Below, one piece after another: positions 1-12,500 of a stretch of 64,000 bases of DNA; within the stretch, counting starts at the first letter, position 1, and every line of letters begins with the position of its first letter. The notes below the pieces were generated by a model that saw nothing but the letters and a program-made list of their open reading frames with translations, had not been told where the DNA came from and made no database searches. The DNA lies in assembly GCA_021521415.1 (NCBI GenBank), contig JAIQDT010001956.1:62001-126000 (forward strand), written 5' to 3'. A program made the translations under genes and the position numbers. This DNA is from Bidens hawaiensis. Lineage: Eukaryota; Streptophyta; Magnoliopsida; Asterales; Asteraceae.

Positions 1-1764
1 TATCATATTTAGTTGCTCTTACATGTAGCTTTTTTTCTTCTTATTTTTGAATAACTACCTTTGATCCAACATATTTCTTTGAAATAATTGTCATTTTCAA
101 ACTTATTAATTAAGATTCTCTTTATATTTATAACCATACTCAATAGAAAAATTAAAGCACATTAACTAATGTAAAGCTTTCTATTAAGCCCGGAAATAAA
201 GGGGAAATACAAAACCCACAAAATGGGCTCTAAAATGGAGATGAACAGACCAACGTGAACAAAACAAACTAGTTATAAACCATGAGCATTGCGTCGGAAA
301 ATTGACGAAAATTTGGTTGGTATTAGTTAAGTTCATTACAGTATAATATTGACACAAACACTAAACCAAAAGAGTAAGTCAATAAGCGACTAAAATAGTA
401 TCAACACCCGCATAGCTAATCATAAAAGAATAAACACCTAAAATAATACCGGCACTCGTATAATTTAATATATAAAAAAAGGTAAACGGCCAAAATAGTA
501 TCGACAACGTATATACGATAAAAAGAATAAACCGCAATATAATATCAACACCACTCATGTAACTTTTAAAAAACTAGTTTTTCTACACGCCGGGCCAGGT
601 CGGATATGCTTATGTACCGGTCGCATTATTGCAACTAGTCAACGCGAATTCAGCTAATATCAATTATGTTCGTTATAGTATAGGCACAGTGGGTAAACCT
701 AAGCATTAAAATCTATGAAATAAGTTCTTCAAATTAACTTATAAACAAATAAAATATTTAAAACGATGTTTATTCGGTCGGTAAAACCCGAAAAAAACCC
801 AAACGTTGTTGGTGCCTAACGTTGGGGCGGTGAGTCGGTAAAACCGGGAAGCTGGTACAACTCGAGCATTGTGGCAGTGAGTCGATGTGAATTCGGTCGG
901 TTTCAATTACGTTCATCACAATACCGGAATCAAAACAAAAATGTTGGCAAAATCCGGTCTTTGGTAAAACCCCAGCTTAATTGTCCCTTGTGTTGCGGCT
1001 TTGAGTCGGTAAAATCCGAGCGTTGTCGATCCCGGATGTTGAGACGACACGAACAATCGTTTAATTAAAAAAAACAAAAAAAACACTATAAATTATATGG
1101 TCCAATTAGATGCTGTCAAATGGACCAATAATGTTCCAACGTCGCCAAAGTTCTTGTTTGTTATATATATAATTAATGCCTAAAATAATATAAGCATATT
1201 TGTATTTCTTATGATAAAAAATAACATATTTAAGAAAATAAAAATTGTTGAAATGGCACACCTAAGACTACTACATGGACCAATAGGATTCTTGCGCTTG
1301 CATCTACGTTTTATTTTAAGCTTTAAGTATATTATAACATGATTTATTCAAACTCTTGTGTATGTATAAAGTATAAAACGGAGGCCGGATAATACAATGG
1401 CAAAAGGCACTCAATACGTCTGCGTTCACGGACAGTGTTGGGTAGTCCAAGCCCACTCACTATTTTATGTTTCGGGAAAACCGGCCGCCCGGGCTTATTA
1501 TGGTCAAACCAATTGTGATCAGATTAAAACTTGAGAGTTGAGGCATTGCAGTTTCTAGCTCGAATTTTCAATTACCCTCCAATATCAATTGAACTAAAGC
1601 AGATTTGTCAATTGTTATTAATCTAATTACGTGCAAGAAAAATAAAAAGTTTTAATTAAATAACTTAAAACTATATCTTCAACATATTTATTAAAAGTAT
1701 AATAAAACTTAGCAAATATATACATAAATTAAATAACTTTTAGAAACACTGAAGTTAACATGGA

Positions 1765-1906
1765 TTCGGTATGGTGTAGTTATAGAAAGCTGAGGTTTTC
1801 AATATTTCGATGGAGACAAGGTTCAATCCTCACAAATAATACTTAAGACATTTAAAGGCTTCGTAAGATTAACTTGGGCCAGCTAGCTGTAAGGTGGTCT
1901 TTTTTC
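1765..1906 (+). repeat. possible tRNA-derived SINE fragment
   Basis: A Pol III A-box-like phrase (TGGTGTAGTTAT, 1772-1783) is followed about 45 nt later by a B-box match (GGTTCAATCC, 1820-1829), and a run of six T lies at about 1900-1905 as in Pol III terminators. The spacing fits a tRNA-derived SINE head. No target-site duplication or folded tRNA cloverleaf was established, so this is a weak call. Confidence 0.3.
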
Positions 1907-2104
1907 ATTAGGTCACAATTTACAAGTATCTAAACAATTATCTGTATGTTGGGCTGACAAAAGAAAAACATGGACCCTGCACACAGTAAATTCACACTTG
2001 GAATTAAAAGAAAAAAAAAAGTTTTACAAACAGCCATAAAATAATATAAAATCATTACATTCATTCAATCTGCATAATAATATTTACTTGATAATCACCC
2101 ACGG

Positions 2105-2185
2105 AATAATAATAATAATAATAAGTGATGAGAAGAGAAGAAGACGAGTTGACCTCAAATCTGAAGCAGTAATAATAATAATAAT
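2105..2185 (+). repeat. two AAT microsatellites in the 5' leader region
   Basis: (AAT)n runs at about 2105-2123 and 2169-2185 flank a purine-rich GAGAAGAGAAGAAG stretch. They lie 65-145 bases before the start codon, probably in the 5' untranslated region or core promoter. Confidence 0.7.
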
Positions 2186-2250
2186 CAAGATCTGGTGATT
2201 GGAAGGCAATTAGAATAGAAAAAGTTAGTTACTTGTGATCTGGGAATTAA

Positions 2251-5200
2251 ATGGGTGGTTGTTTAAAACCCTTACCCGTATTTGAGAAAAGATTGAGCAT
2301 TCTAAAGAAGATTGATTACTTGCAATGGGTGTCTGTTTTGGCTGTATTCATCTTCTTCATGTTCTTGTTTCAGCTCTTTCTGCCTCTCTCCGATGACGAT
2401 TTCTTCATACAAGATCATCATTTCGATATTCAACAACAAATTGCTGCTTTGGATTTTGGTCAGGATGTGCCCACCAACTGTTTGATCAAATTCCTCACTG
2501 AAGAAAAAAATAATATTAATGTTTCTTTTGCTGGCTCAAAATTAACACTCACTAGGTTTGGGAATAGAATGCCTAACCTTGCTTTGGTGAGTGAGTACTA
2601 ATGATAATAATTAATGATATTGTTTGTGCGTTTGAGTTTTATTATAGGGTTCCATTTGCAGGTTTTTGCAGATATGCTGGTTGACCCACACCAGATATTG
2701 ATGCTCACTCTTGCAGCTGCTTTAAGGGAAATTGGATATCAACTTGAGGTATTTACTTTTATAATATTATTACTGGTTGAGGCCATTGATTGAGCCGAGT
2801 TTGTATATAAATTTTTCATCAAACTTGTTTTTTAGCTTATGCTTGTATGAGATTACAAAGGTCGGTGTCTTATTATTTCCCGTGTTTGGATGTGCATTTT
2901 CAGAGTGATTATAATGATTTGAAGAATCAGAATTATATAATCAAGATAATTAACTTGCATATAGGTTAAAAACTTATATAACTTCTTCAGTTATTTGTAT
3001 TCATGTGTTAATCTTGTGAGGAAATCGACTGCCTTTTGAGTGTAGTACTAGTGTTGTTAAAAAGGAGTGGTTAAAAAGCTAATTTACACATCCACGTGGT
3101 TAACTTCTTGTGCAGGTTTACTCACTCGAAGACGGGCCTGTTCACCATATTTGGAGAACTAGTGGAGTTCCGGTCCATATTATTGACGCTAGTGATAAAT
3201 CAGGCATTATGATCGACTGGTTAAAGTATGTTTATTTTCTCTCTATACTGTATTATCTTAGTTCATGAAGTTTTGTATAAGTAGTACGGGTTTGGTCTGA
3301 AAAACTAACTGAACCACCCGTGATTGGTCCCAAATATTTTGAATTGGACCAAACCGAACCAAACTCTTGTTTCATTATACATACATAATTTTTCACTGTG
3401 CGACTAGTGCGGTAAAAGAATCGAATATCTGTCGAGGATCGATATTTGAGATATCAATTATTGCGGTGGGATGTCGGTAATTTTAAAATCATGCAGAATT
3501 TATATTTATGCATGTATAAACATGTAAACATATATAATATTAATAGTAATATAAAAATTGTCAATATTTGAAACATAATCTAATCGTAAGCCGTGAACTA
3601 TCAGTCAAATATCAACCAAGGCATCCGAAATATCAGTCAAATATCGGTCATATCGCCAATAATGTCCGTACTGATATTCTGACCGGTATTTGAACCGATA
3701 TTTTGCTTGGGACCGATATCCCACCGTTATATCGCCAATATGAACTCCATAGATTTTTCTGTTATATATAAATGATTGTACCACAAGATAATGATCAACT
3801 TTGTGTTTTTAACAATTTTGTATAATCTTGTAGCTATGATGGAGTACTCGTGAACTCTCTTGCAGCAAAGGATGTCATTTCATTGTATGTGGACATATTT
3901 GTGTTCATTTTTTACAAGACAGTTTTATTTCTTACAAGACCCTGAATTTAGTTGTTACAGCCTTTTGCAGGAGCCGTTTAAATCCGTACCTCTTATATGG
4001 ACTGTCCATGAAAAAACACTCGCCATACGTGCTGCAAGATACATCTCTAATGGCCAGGCTGAGTTTATTGATGATTGGAAAGCAATTTTTAATCGGTCTA
4101 AAGTTGTTGTCTTCCCAAATTATGCCCTACCGGTATGTATACGTTAATCTCTTTAATGGTTTTGTCATATGGCTTCGTATCTTATATATAAATTTTTTTT
4201 ATCTTACTCATTTTCAGATGTTTTATGCTTCATTTGATGCTGGAAACTATTTTGTGGTACCTGGAACTCCTGTAACATGCAAAGTAGATAACCCAACGGT
4301 CATTCATGACGAAAATGCGCGTGTAAATATGAATATAGGAATTGATGATTTTGTTGTCGGTATAGTGGGTAGTGAGTTTCTGTATAAAGGAATATGGCTG
4401 GAGCATGCTCTTGTTTTAAAGGCTTTATTGCCACTTTTGGCCAAGTTTCCTGTTGGTGATTCCTCAACTCCTCGTATCAAGATTATAGTTTTCAGTCAAG
4501 ATTTAACAAGTAATTACAGTTCAGCCATGGAGGTAAAAATGTTTACTTTTTTTTTCTACTTGTTTTCTTAGTCCCTCATATTTTTAAAGTTAAAGTTACT
4601 TGGGTGGTTTTTACATATTCTTTATTTAACCAATTTGATGTTAATGTTTATTCTTGTAGGAAATTGCCTCAAACCTTAATTACCCTAGGGGAACTGTGAA
4701 GCATGTTGCCATTAATGAAGATACTAGTGTTCTAGACATAGCGGATATTGTAATATACGGGTCATTCCTAGAAGAACAATCTTTCCCAGACATTCTGATA
4801 AAGGCAATGTGTCTTGAGAAACCAATAGTTGCTCCTGAGCTATCAATTATCAAGAAACATGTAAAAGCTACAATCTTTCATCCTTTGACTTCCATTGTCA
4901 TACTTCTATTTCTGAAAACTAATAATTTGATAACACGTTTCAGGTCAATGATGGGATAGATGGCTATCTTTTTCCAAAAGAGAATATTAAGGATTTGACA
5001 CGGGTACTGCTGCAAGTGGTGTCTGAAGGAAAACTATCGTCTCTGGCTCGTAATATTGCATTAACGGGTAAAAATACTGCTAAAAACATGATGGTTTTGG
5101 AATCTGTTGAAGGGTATGCTTCATTGATAGAAAACATCATGAAACTTCCTTCTGAAGTCGCATCTCCGAGGTCAATATCGGAAATTCCTTCGGATACCAA

Positions 5201-8200
5201 AACAGAATGGCAATGGCATCTTTTTGAGGCTATTGCAGATCATGGATATGTTAATAGAACTTTGAAGATTCACCATTTCTTAGATCAGGATGAAAGTCAA
5301 TGGAATCGTACTCTAAAAGAACAGAGTTCGGGTGCTATTCCAGCCAATGATACATTTGTTTACAGTTTATGGGAAGAAGAAAAAAGAAATCAGATCATGA
5401 AAGCTAGAAAGGCAAGAGAAGATGATGAGGTAATGAAAAAAAAAGAGTTATTTTTTATCCATGGTTTTTTTTCCTGTCACCATTAAAGTTGCAAAATTGC
5501 TATCTTGGTAATTTTTATGTGAAACTATTTACTTGCTTACTCATATATTTACAAAGAACTGATGACATTGGTTTGCAGCTGAGGGATAGAAGTGAGCAAT
5601 CAAAGGGAACATGGGAGGAAGTATACAAAAATTCAAAGAAAGCCGACAGAAGTAAGAATGATTTGCATGAGAGGGATGAGGGAGAACTCGAAAGGACGGG
5701 TCAACCATTATGCATCTATGAACCATACTTTGGTCAAGGATCTTGGCCTTTTCTGCACCAAAAATCATTATATCGTGGTATTGGACTTGTAAGTCACTCT
5801 ATTTTCATTACTCATTTATAAAAACTATTGGACTTTGCATCTAGATTTGTGTTTTTCTTGCGTGGTTATGTTTCCTCTTGCCTATTTTAAAATCATTTTA
5901 TGTAAAAATCCAGTCTTAAGGCTATTTTAGTGTAAAAAGAGAGAAATAATATGTTAATTTAGTGCAGTACATGGAAAAGAATATCTCGGTGTCGAAATCG
6001 TTCTAAAGTTTGGTCAAGTATTGTTTCTTTACTTTGTAGGCAGGATGTAAGGTTTCTTGCATGGTTACATTTTTTATTTATTTTATCTGTTTATTTATTT
6101 ATTTATTTATTTATATATGGTTTAAGTCAAATTGTATAGGTTTCAGTTTGTTGGTCATATGTTGGCTTATCTTTAGTGTAGTGTTATAGGGATGAATATA
6201 AAGTAAAAAAAAATAATTTTCTAGTATTTTTAAGCTAAACATTTACCAATATGATGATACCGCAGTCCACAAAGGGCCTAAGACCAAGAAAAGACGACAT
6301 TGACGCACCTTCTCGCCTTGCCCTTCTAAACACACCGTATTACCGGGACACCCTCAGTGATTTTGGAGCTTTTTTTGCCATCGCTAACCGTATTGACCGC
6401 ATACACAAGAACTCTTGGATTGGGTTCTCATCATGGCGAGCTACAGCCAGGAAGGCAAGTTAGTTTTTTAAACAATCTCTCAAGTCACCGTTTTTATACT
6501 AAACACGTCAATCTTGTTATAAAAAGCAGGAATCTTTATCAGGAAAGGCTGAGGTTGCTTTAGTAGAAGATATTGAAGCTCAGAGACACGGTGATGCCGT
6601 CTACTTTTGGGTTCGTATGGATACAGACCCAAGAAACCCTACACAACACGACTTTTGGTCTTTTTGTGATTCGATAAATGCCGGTAATTGCAAGTAAGGA
6701 TCTTGAACTTACATCAGGAACAAATCACTTTCTTTAAATCTCATGCATCCATTAACTATCGTTTGATTCATCTTATGTATGATTGGTACAAGGTTTGCAT
6801 TCTCGGAAGCTTTCAAGAAAATGTATGGGATAAACAATAACTCGACAGTTATACCTCCGATGCCCGCAGATGGAGATACATGGTCTGTCATGCATAGTTG
6901 GGCCATGCCAACAAAATCTTTCCTTGAGTTTGTAATGTTCTCAAGGTTAGTTTGTGGATCGGTTTTGAATTATACAAAGACATTAGATTTAAGCAGTGAA
7001 CAAATTCATATTTCAATGATGTTTGCAGAATGTTTGTCGATGCATTAGACGCACAAGTGTATGAAGAGCATCTCCGGAGTGGTTTGTGCTACCTAAGTCT
7101 GTCCAAGGTATGTTTTTCTTCAGTCGTTTATTGACAACGGTCAAACAAGAGAAAAAAAAGGTTCCAAATTGGATGGTTTACACTAGGGGTGTTCTTTGGG
7201 TTTCGGGTTTTTCAGGTTGGTTCTTCGGGTTTTAAAGTGTTAAATCTTGACCCGAAACCCAACCCAAATCACTCACGGGTTTTTTGGGTTTGTGTTTGGG
7301 TTAATCGGGTTTTGAGTACTTTAGAAAACAAATAAAAATAAAAAAACTACAATGCTAAAATTGAACAACATATTCTTCTTTGCTCGTAACGTAAATAACT
7401 AAATAATAAACCAGCATAACCTGATAAAACAATTCAAAATAAAAGTGAAACAAAATCCAACTATAATCGCCTTCAATCAGGCCTGATTTGGTTGTTCGAT
7501 TACGGTTGCTATTAGTCATAAACTGAAAACATAAATTAACAATAAACAGTCGATCCATAATAGGTGGAATGACAACAGTCAATTAGGGCTAGATTCGGTC
7601 TGATAACTTTAGTGGCTAACGCTTAGTCTATTATACCTAAAAATACATTTATTTGGTTTTAAAATTAAAGAGTTTATTCGGGTTGACCCAAAACCCATAA
7701 GTCAGACCCAAGAACCAACCCGAATTACTTCGGTTTGGGTTCGGGTTCGGGTTAGTATTTTCTCGGGTTTGGGTACAGGTTTTATCGGGTTGGGTTTTGG
7801 GTAAAAGTGACAGCCCAAGTTTACGCTTACACTTGTGGTTTCTTGGCAGGACAAGAAGTGCTACTCTCGGGTTCTGGAGGTTGTTATAAACGTTTGGGCG
7901 TATCACAATGCGAGAAGAATGGTGTACATAAATCCAAACACGGGAGCAATGCAAGAACAACACGGTTTCAAGAAACGAGCTGGAAAAATGTGGGTCAAAT
8001 GGTTTGATTACAACACCCTCAAGGCCATGGATGAAGATCTTGCTGAGGAAGCCGATTCGGACCACCCTGGAAGGCGGTGGTTATGGCCTGCAACCGGTGA
8101 GGTTTTCTGGCAAGGTGTGTATGAAAAAGAAAGGATCCGATCGAGAAAAGAGAAAGAAAACAAGAAACTGAAAACCCGAGCCAAGATTCAGAGAATCAAG

Positions 8201-8308
8201 AACCGGACACACCAGAAAGTGATCGGGAAGTATGTTAAACCGCCACCCGAGAAAGAGACGGGTACACACACAAATCATACAGTGGCAGCAGCAAGGCTTT
8301 TGAGGTAG
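2251..8308 (+). CDS. glycosyltransferase family 1/4-like, type II membrane protein, 14 exons
   Basis: Exons 2251-2586, 2662-2748, 3116-3225, 3834-3884, 3961-4132, 4218-4532, 4660-4860, 4944-5429, 5579-5788, 6266-6454, 6530-6693, 6793-6945, 7029-7107 and 7850-8308 join in one frame of 3,012 nt (1,003 residues). A TAA stands immediately before the ATG in frame, so 2251 is the earliest possible start. Residues 24-46 form one hydrophobic segment after a basic stretch, as in a type II Golgi signal anchor. Residues about 106-160 (LALVFADMLVDP, VYSLEDGP) and 380-445 (DIADIVIYGSF, KPIVAPELS, DGIDGYLFP) resemble the two Rossmann halves of GT-B enzymes; the usual EX7E position reads Q397...K405. The C-terminal half (AHKNSW-like, DGDTWSVM, EEADSD, WLWP, VIGKYVKPPPE) is the plant-specific region of the Arabidopsis At4g01210/At5g04480 group, about 1,030-1,050 residues. 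Sugar donor and acceptor are not evident. The splice model is inferred from consensus sites and family similarity. Confidence 0.93.
3410..3755. repeat. intronic repeat with inverted ends in intron 3
   Basis: Within intron 3 (3226-3833) a block rich in ATATCGGT/ACCGATAT phrases has an inverted pair, GGTGGGATGTCGG near 3463 and CCGATATCCCACC near 3712. The repeated CAGTCAAATATC phrase occurs at about 3601 and 3632. This is probably a small decayed transposon or MITE. No target-site duplication was identified. Confidence 0.4.
6079..6118 (+). repeat. (ATTT)n microsatellite in intron 9
   Basis: About eight near-perfect TTTA/ATTT units run through 6079-6118 inside the 477-nt intron between exons ending at 5788 and starting at 6266. 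No further structure was seen. Confidence 0.7.
6455..6529 (+). other. GC-AG intron 10
   Basis: Exon 10 ends in ARK (AGG AAG) and is followed by GCAAGT, giving the AG|GCAAGT context typical of the minor GC-AG class. The acceptor is AAAAAGCAG|GAATC. No in-frame GT donor nearby preserves the conserved protein, so the GC donor is required by the model. Confidence 0.8.
7184..7818. mobile_element. hAT-like non-autonomous element in intron 13
   Basis: The 635-bp block is flanked by near-matching 8-bp repeats, GTTTACAC (7176-7183) and GTTTACGC (7819-7826), as expected for hAT target-site duplications. It starts TAGGGGTGT and its reverse complement starts TTGGGCTGT, an imperfect terminal inverted repeat. 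Both ends are dense in CGGGTTTGGGTT-type phrases in both orientations, so each can fold back on itself. It encodes no protein I recognise. It ends 31 bases before the splice acceptor at 7849. Confidence 0.6.
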
Positions 8309-8530
8309 CTAAGGTGATAGCTTACTGTTGATTAACAATGTAGTTGTAGCTTCAATTCTTTGTGAAAAATATAACCTTTTTTTTCTTCCTTTTTGGATGA
8401 GATGAGATGAGATGAGATGAGATGAGATGAGATGCATAGGGGTTTTATTCACTGGTTTTGTATGTAAATTGCCTCCTTTTTGATGATGATGATGATGATA
8501 ATGATTGATGCTAATTTTTCCAGCTCAAAG
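8309..8530 (+). other. 3' untranslated region with short tandem repeats
   Basis: Sequence after the TAG stop carries a pentanucleotide array (GATGA, about eight copies, 8396-8434) and a (TGA)n run (8481-8499). These are probably within or just beyond the transcript end. No clear AATAAA signal was found. Confidence 0.55.
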
Positions 8531-9136
8531 TTCTTTTGTATTAGAAGCATATGTTGTAATTTTTAGTACATTATATTTTGTTTCTTAGTTCTTAAAGTGG
8601 TTTTATGCATGTATTTTTGTTTAAACTAGTGGTTAAAGAAGGGGGTGTAGAAGGATATTGTCTGTCCAAAATAGTTACCTGAACCATCTTCGACATAGTA
8701 TTGTCCAGGTTTATTATTTATAATAAATTTGTATCACTAAATATTTTAGCTAATAAATTTTTAAAATTCATTCATAAATTCTCAACTAAAATAAACTTAA
8801 AATCATTCTAGATTTTTTAACAATACGAAAAAAAACAGATCATCGATTGATTCATGGGGGAAATAGGTGCATGTGATGTTTTGATAGAAAATCACACATT
8901 TTCTTTTACATGGAAGCCATCGAGGATTTGGAGATAATTTATTAGCAAAACTATAGGAGGGCAAAATTGAGAAACCAAAAATATGATGAAATAAAAGAAG
9001 GATACTAATTGATGAAAGTGTTGGAATTGAACTTATCACATTGAATGAATGAATGAATAGTTTGGTATTGAGTGCTCCTTGGAGAAACGGGCATTGTGGT
9101 GCTGCGCTTAGAGAAATCCTGTTTCCATGTCTAACT
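8531..9136. other. intergenic spacer between the gene and the first retroelement relic
   Basis: AT-rich sequence with no credible gene. A (GAAT)n run lies at about 9040-9058. The block just before 9137 (AAACGGGCATTGTGGTGCTG) resembles low-copy transposon ends but could not be assigned. The retroelement homology starts abruptly at about 9137. Confidence 0.5.
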
Positions 9137-12100
9137 ATACCGTCGTTACCTTTGACTAATGAGTCGATGGTATCGTTACGCTTTTCATCGGAAATTTTTT
9201 TTCTTTGATTGCTTGTTGTTGGGCTAATTTGATTTGCTCGACTAGATCTACTTGGAGTTCTAGTCGTAGCGCTCGAACTCTTTTGGGTTTTTCATGTTCC
9301 TTATGACTTAGGGTGTCGACCACGATGTTGGCCTTTCCCTCGTTATAAACGATTTCACAGTCATAATCGTTCAATGTTTCCATCCATCTCCTTTGACGCA
9401 TGTTTAGTTCTTCTGATAAAAAATGTATTTCAAACTCTTGTGATCAGTGTACACGACAAATTTAACTCCACAAAGATAGTGCCTCCATAACTTTAAGGCA
9501 AAGATTATGGCGCCTAACTATAGATCGTGAGTTGTGTAGTTCTTTTCGTGTGCCTTGAGTTGTCGAGAAGCGTAAGCGATCACTTTCTTTCGTTGCATTA
9601 GTACACAACCCAAACCGGAATGGGATGCTTCGCTAAAGACAACGGAAACCTCCGTACCTTCTGGCAAGGCCAGTATAGGCGCGTTGGTGAGTTTTTGTTT
9701 AAGCAAATCGAACGCTTCTTGTTATTTGGTTCCCATTCGTACTTGACATTCTTACGGGTTACCGAGGTTAGAGGAACGGCTATACGAGAGAAATTCTCGA
9801 TGGATCTTCGATAGTAACCGGCCAAACCTAAGAAACTTCGGATTTTGGTTGGCGATTTTGGAATCTCCCATTTTGAGATAGCTTCGATCTTTGTGGGATC
9901 TACTTGAATTCTGTTCAGATTGATGATGTGACCTAGAAATTGTACTATGTGAAGCCAAAATTCGCTTTTCGAGAACTTGGCGTATAACTTCTCGTTTCTA
10001 AGTACATTTGAGCAAAATTCTAAGATGCACTTCGTGCTCTTCCTTTGACTTAGATTAAATAAGTATATCATCGATGTATACTATAACAAATTTATCCAAG
10101 TAAGGTTAAAGATTTGGTTCATCATGTCCATGAATGCGGTTGGGGCATTAGTGAGACCAAATGGCATGATCGTGAACTCACAATGTCCATACCTTGTTCG
10201 GAAGGTTGTCTTCGGGATATCTTCGGCTTGGACTTTTAATTGGTGATAGCCCGGACGTAAATCTATTTTCGAGAAATAACTCGCTCCTTGTTGACGAATA
10301 GGTCATCAATTCGAGGTAGCGGGTATCGATTCTTAATAGTTACTTTGTTCAAGGCTCGATAGTCGATGCATATCTGCATCGATCCATCCTTCTTTTTGAC
10401 GAAAAAGATTGGTGCTCCCCACGGTGATGAACTTGGACGGATGAATCCTTTCTCGAGTAGCTCATCTAATTGTTTCTTCACTCCTTCATCTCGGTTGGCG
10501 CTAAATGATATGAGGCCTTGGCTATTGGAGCAGTTCTAGGCATGAGGTCTATCCTAAATTCGACTTCTCGATCGGGTGGAATACCTAGCAACTCGTCAGG
10601 AAAAACGTAAGAGAATTCGAAGACAATAGGTACTTCCTTTATCTCCTTCGGTTTCGCTTCTTTGGTAACGTATGCCATGAGTGCTAAGCATCCTTGGTTC
10701 AAACATTTGTTAGCTCTAATCATGGAGATTATACTAACTTGGCCAGCGTCTTTGTACCCCTCAATTCGGATGGTTTGATTGTCTGGGGCTCAAAGTTTTA
10801 CGGTCTTGCTATTGCAAACGATACAAGCATGATTATCAGATAACCATTCCACACCGAGTGCTATATCAAAACCAACAAGATTCATGGGTAATAATTGGAC
10901 GGGTAAAACGTAACCAGCTAACAAGATTCTTCCGTTTTCTAGGGCCTCGAAAATTTTAACTACCTCACCATTTGCGGTCTCGACGCTTAAAGTTTATTTA
11001 ATTTCTTTAGAGGTTCGCTTAATAGACTACAAAAGCTATAATCTATAGAAATTAGATTGGCACCTGAATCGAATAAAAATCTAGCATAAGTATCGTTAAC
11101 TAAGAACGTACCCATGATGGTTTCTGGCATATCAGCCGCTTTCTTAGTAACAAGGATGAAGACTCTAGCGTTTCCTTTCTTTGGCTCATTCTTTTGACCG
11201 CTTCCTCTCACACCACCACCAGCGGGTTGTTTCCTAGGGCATTTAAAGCTGAGTTGTCCCATCTCCTTGCAGTTAAAGCAAGTCATTGATTTCTTCCAAC
11301 AGTCGACCGTCGCATGTCTGGGTTTGTGACATAAGTCACAAACAGTCGAGGCGGACGAAGCGAAATGACAACGACCCTTGTGGTATTTCTTGTAGATCTC
11401 GCATTGTGTATAGTTGGAATTGGATCCACCTTTGCGTTGCTCAACACTTTTGCCTTTGAATTGGGTGCTTCCTATTTTCTTGTGATCATTCGTCGGCACT
11501 ACTTTTTTTATATTATTTGTTACGGATTAGGCCATTCATTAGGTAACCAGCCAATTCCATGGCAGAATCGGCGGTTTGTGGCAAGTGAAACCATACCATG
11601 TCACGAGTTTCTCGCGCGAGTCCACAAATGTATCGGGTCACTTTGCTGGATTCGGGCGTTACCAGATGGGGCACTAGTCTACAATACTCTTAGAACTTAG
11701 TATTGTATTCTCGAAGATTGGTTCCAACCACCTTATGGTTAAGAAACTTCGATTGTATCAAGTCAGTCTCGTGCATATGGCAAAACTTCGCCAACACCAT
11801 CTCTTTAAGCTCTTCTCATTGTAGCTGATACAACGGCTCCCTTCCCTTGCTCATGATTAGAGTGTTCCACCACTCCAATGATTCTCCTTTAAACATTTGC
11901 GCGATATATTGAATCTTCTCTCGCTCGACGCACTTACTAATTATAACAATTGATTCCATCTTCTCGAGCCACCTAAGAGTAACAATGGAGCCTTTGTCGC
12001 CATAGAATTCCTTGGGGCTGAAGTTTTTGAAGTCCTTGAACGAACAACTTTTGATTATTAATTTCTTTTTGAATTTTCTATTGAAGTCGTCTCCCGTGTT

Positions 12101-12376
12101 CGAGTCACAGTCACTTTCTTCATAGTGTGACGGGTTAGGACGGGATTTGGATTTGATTGATTTTCGGGTTTGAATGGTGTGATGGGATTTAGATTCTCTT
12201 TTTCTATTAGATCCCTCTTTTAAGGCTTGAACCATCGGTTGCATTGCCTTGGTGATCATTTCTTGCAATTGGTTTATTAACTGCTCAGGAATTTGTTGAG
12301 TAGGTTAAGTTTGTGCACGGTTGCTTCTTGCGTGAGAAGCTTCCGCATTATTGGATTTTTCGGCTTGGTTCGACAT
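9137..12376 (-). pseudogene. A1: degenerate Ty3/gypsy chromovirus gag-pol, no LTRs
   Basis: Read on the minus strand, gag begins with an ATG at 12376. It is followed by an in-frame TAA after 23 codons, then a gag domain (frame 12268-11816), zinc knuckles (CDLCHKPRHATVDC and CFNCKEMGQ, about 11350-11260), an aspartic protease motif FDSGA (about 11070) and reverse transcriptase (about 10740-9970, with [18 protein letters not shown]). RNase H follows (about 9700-9380, [12 protein letters not shown], where the usual catalytic Asp is Glu). The copy stops at the RNase H/integrase connection at 9137. Several frameshifts and stops break it. The protein is the same family as A2 and A3. Neither integrase nor LTRs are visible, so it is a truncated relic that cannot move itself. 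Confidence 0.88.
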
Positions 12377-12424
12377 TTTGAAATAAATATATATTTTTTT
12401 CTTAAAACACACGTTTTAATTTAT

Positions 12425-12500
12425 TATATATATATATATATATATATATCGTTAAACGATATATATATATTATCAACAATCTATATATATATATATATTC
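12425..12500. repeat. TA microsatellite with a central palindrome
   Basis: Two (TA)n runs flank CGTTAAACG-type sequence at about 12450-12459, so the block can form a long hairpin. It lies in the presumed gag leader side of relic A1. Confidence 0.7.

Larger units (their letters stand above)
1..2250. other. upstream intergenic region without a gene
   Basis: AT-rich DNA with no credible coding frame; the longest open stretch (871-1068) has no recognisable motif and lies in degenerate low-complexity sequence where phrases such as TCGGTAAAA recur several times between 770 and 1020. That recurrence suggests an old decayed repeat of unknown class. The last 200 bases presumably contain the promoter and 5' leader of the gene starting at 2251, but I see only weak AT-rich TATA-like stretches around 2035-2055 and cannot place a transcription start. 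Confidence 0.6.

Noticed and set aside
1..1100. Degenerate TCGGTAAAA-rich repeats as a satellite array
   Set aside because: No constant period could be found.
2251..2263. N-myristoylation signal (MGGC) on the glycosyltransferase
   Set aside because: Lys at position 6 does not fit the usual Ser/Thr preference and the signal anchor better explains targeting.
3860..4147. Open frame of 95 codons overlapping exon 5
   Set aside because: It starts inside exon 4 and reads through intron 4; the splice model with acceptor at 3960 fits the conserved protein.
7649..8065. 138-codon minus-strand frame over the last intron and exon
   Set aside because: Antisense shadow of exon 14 and the hAT-like repeat; no motif.
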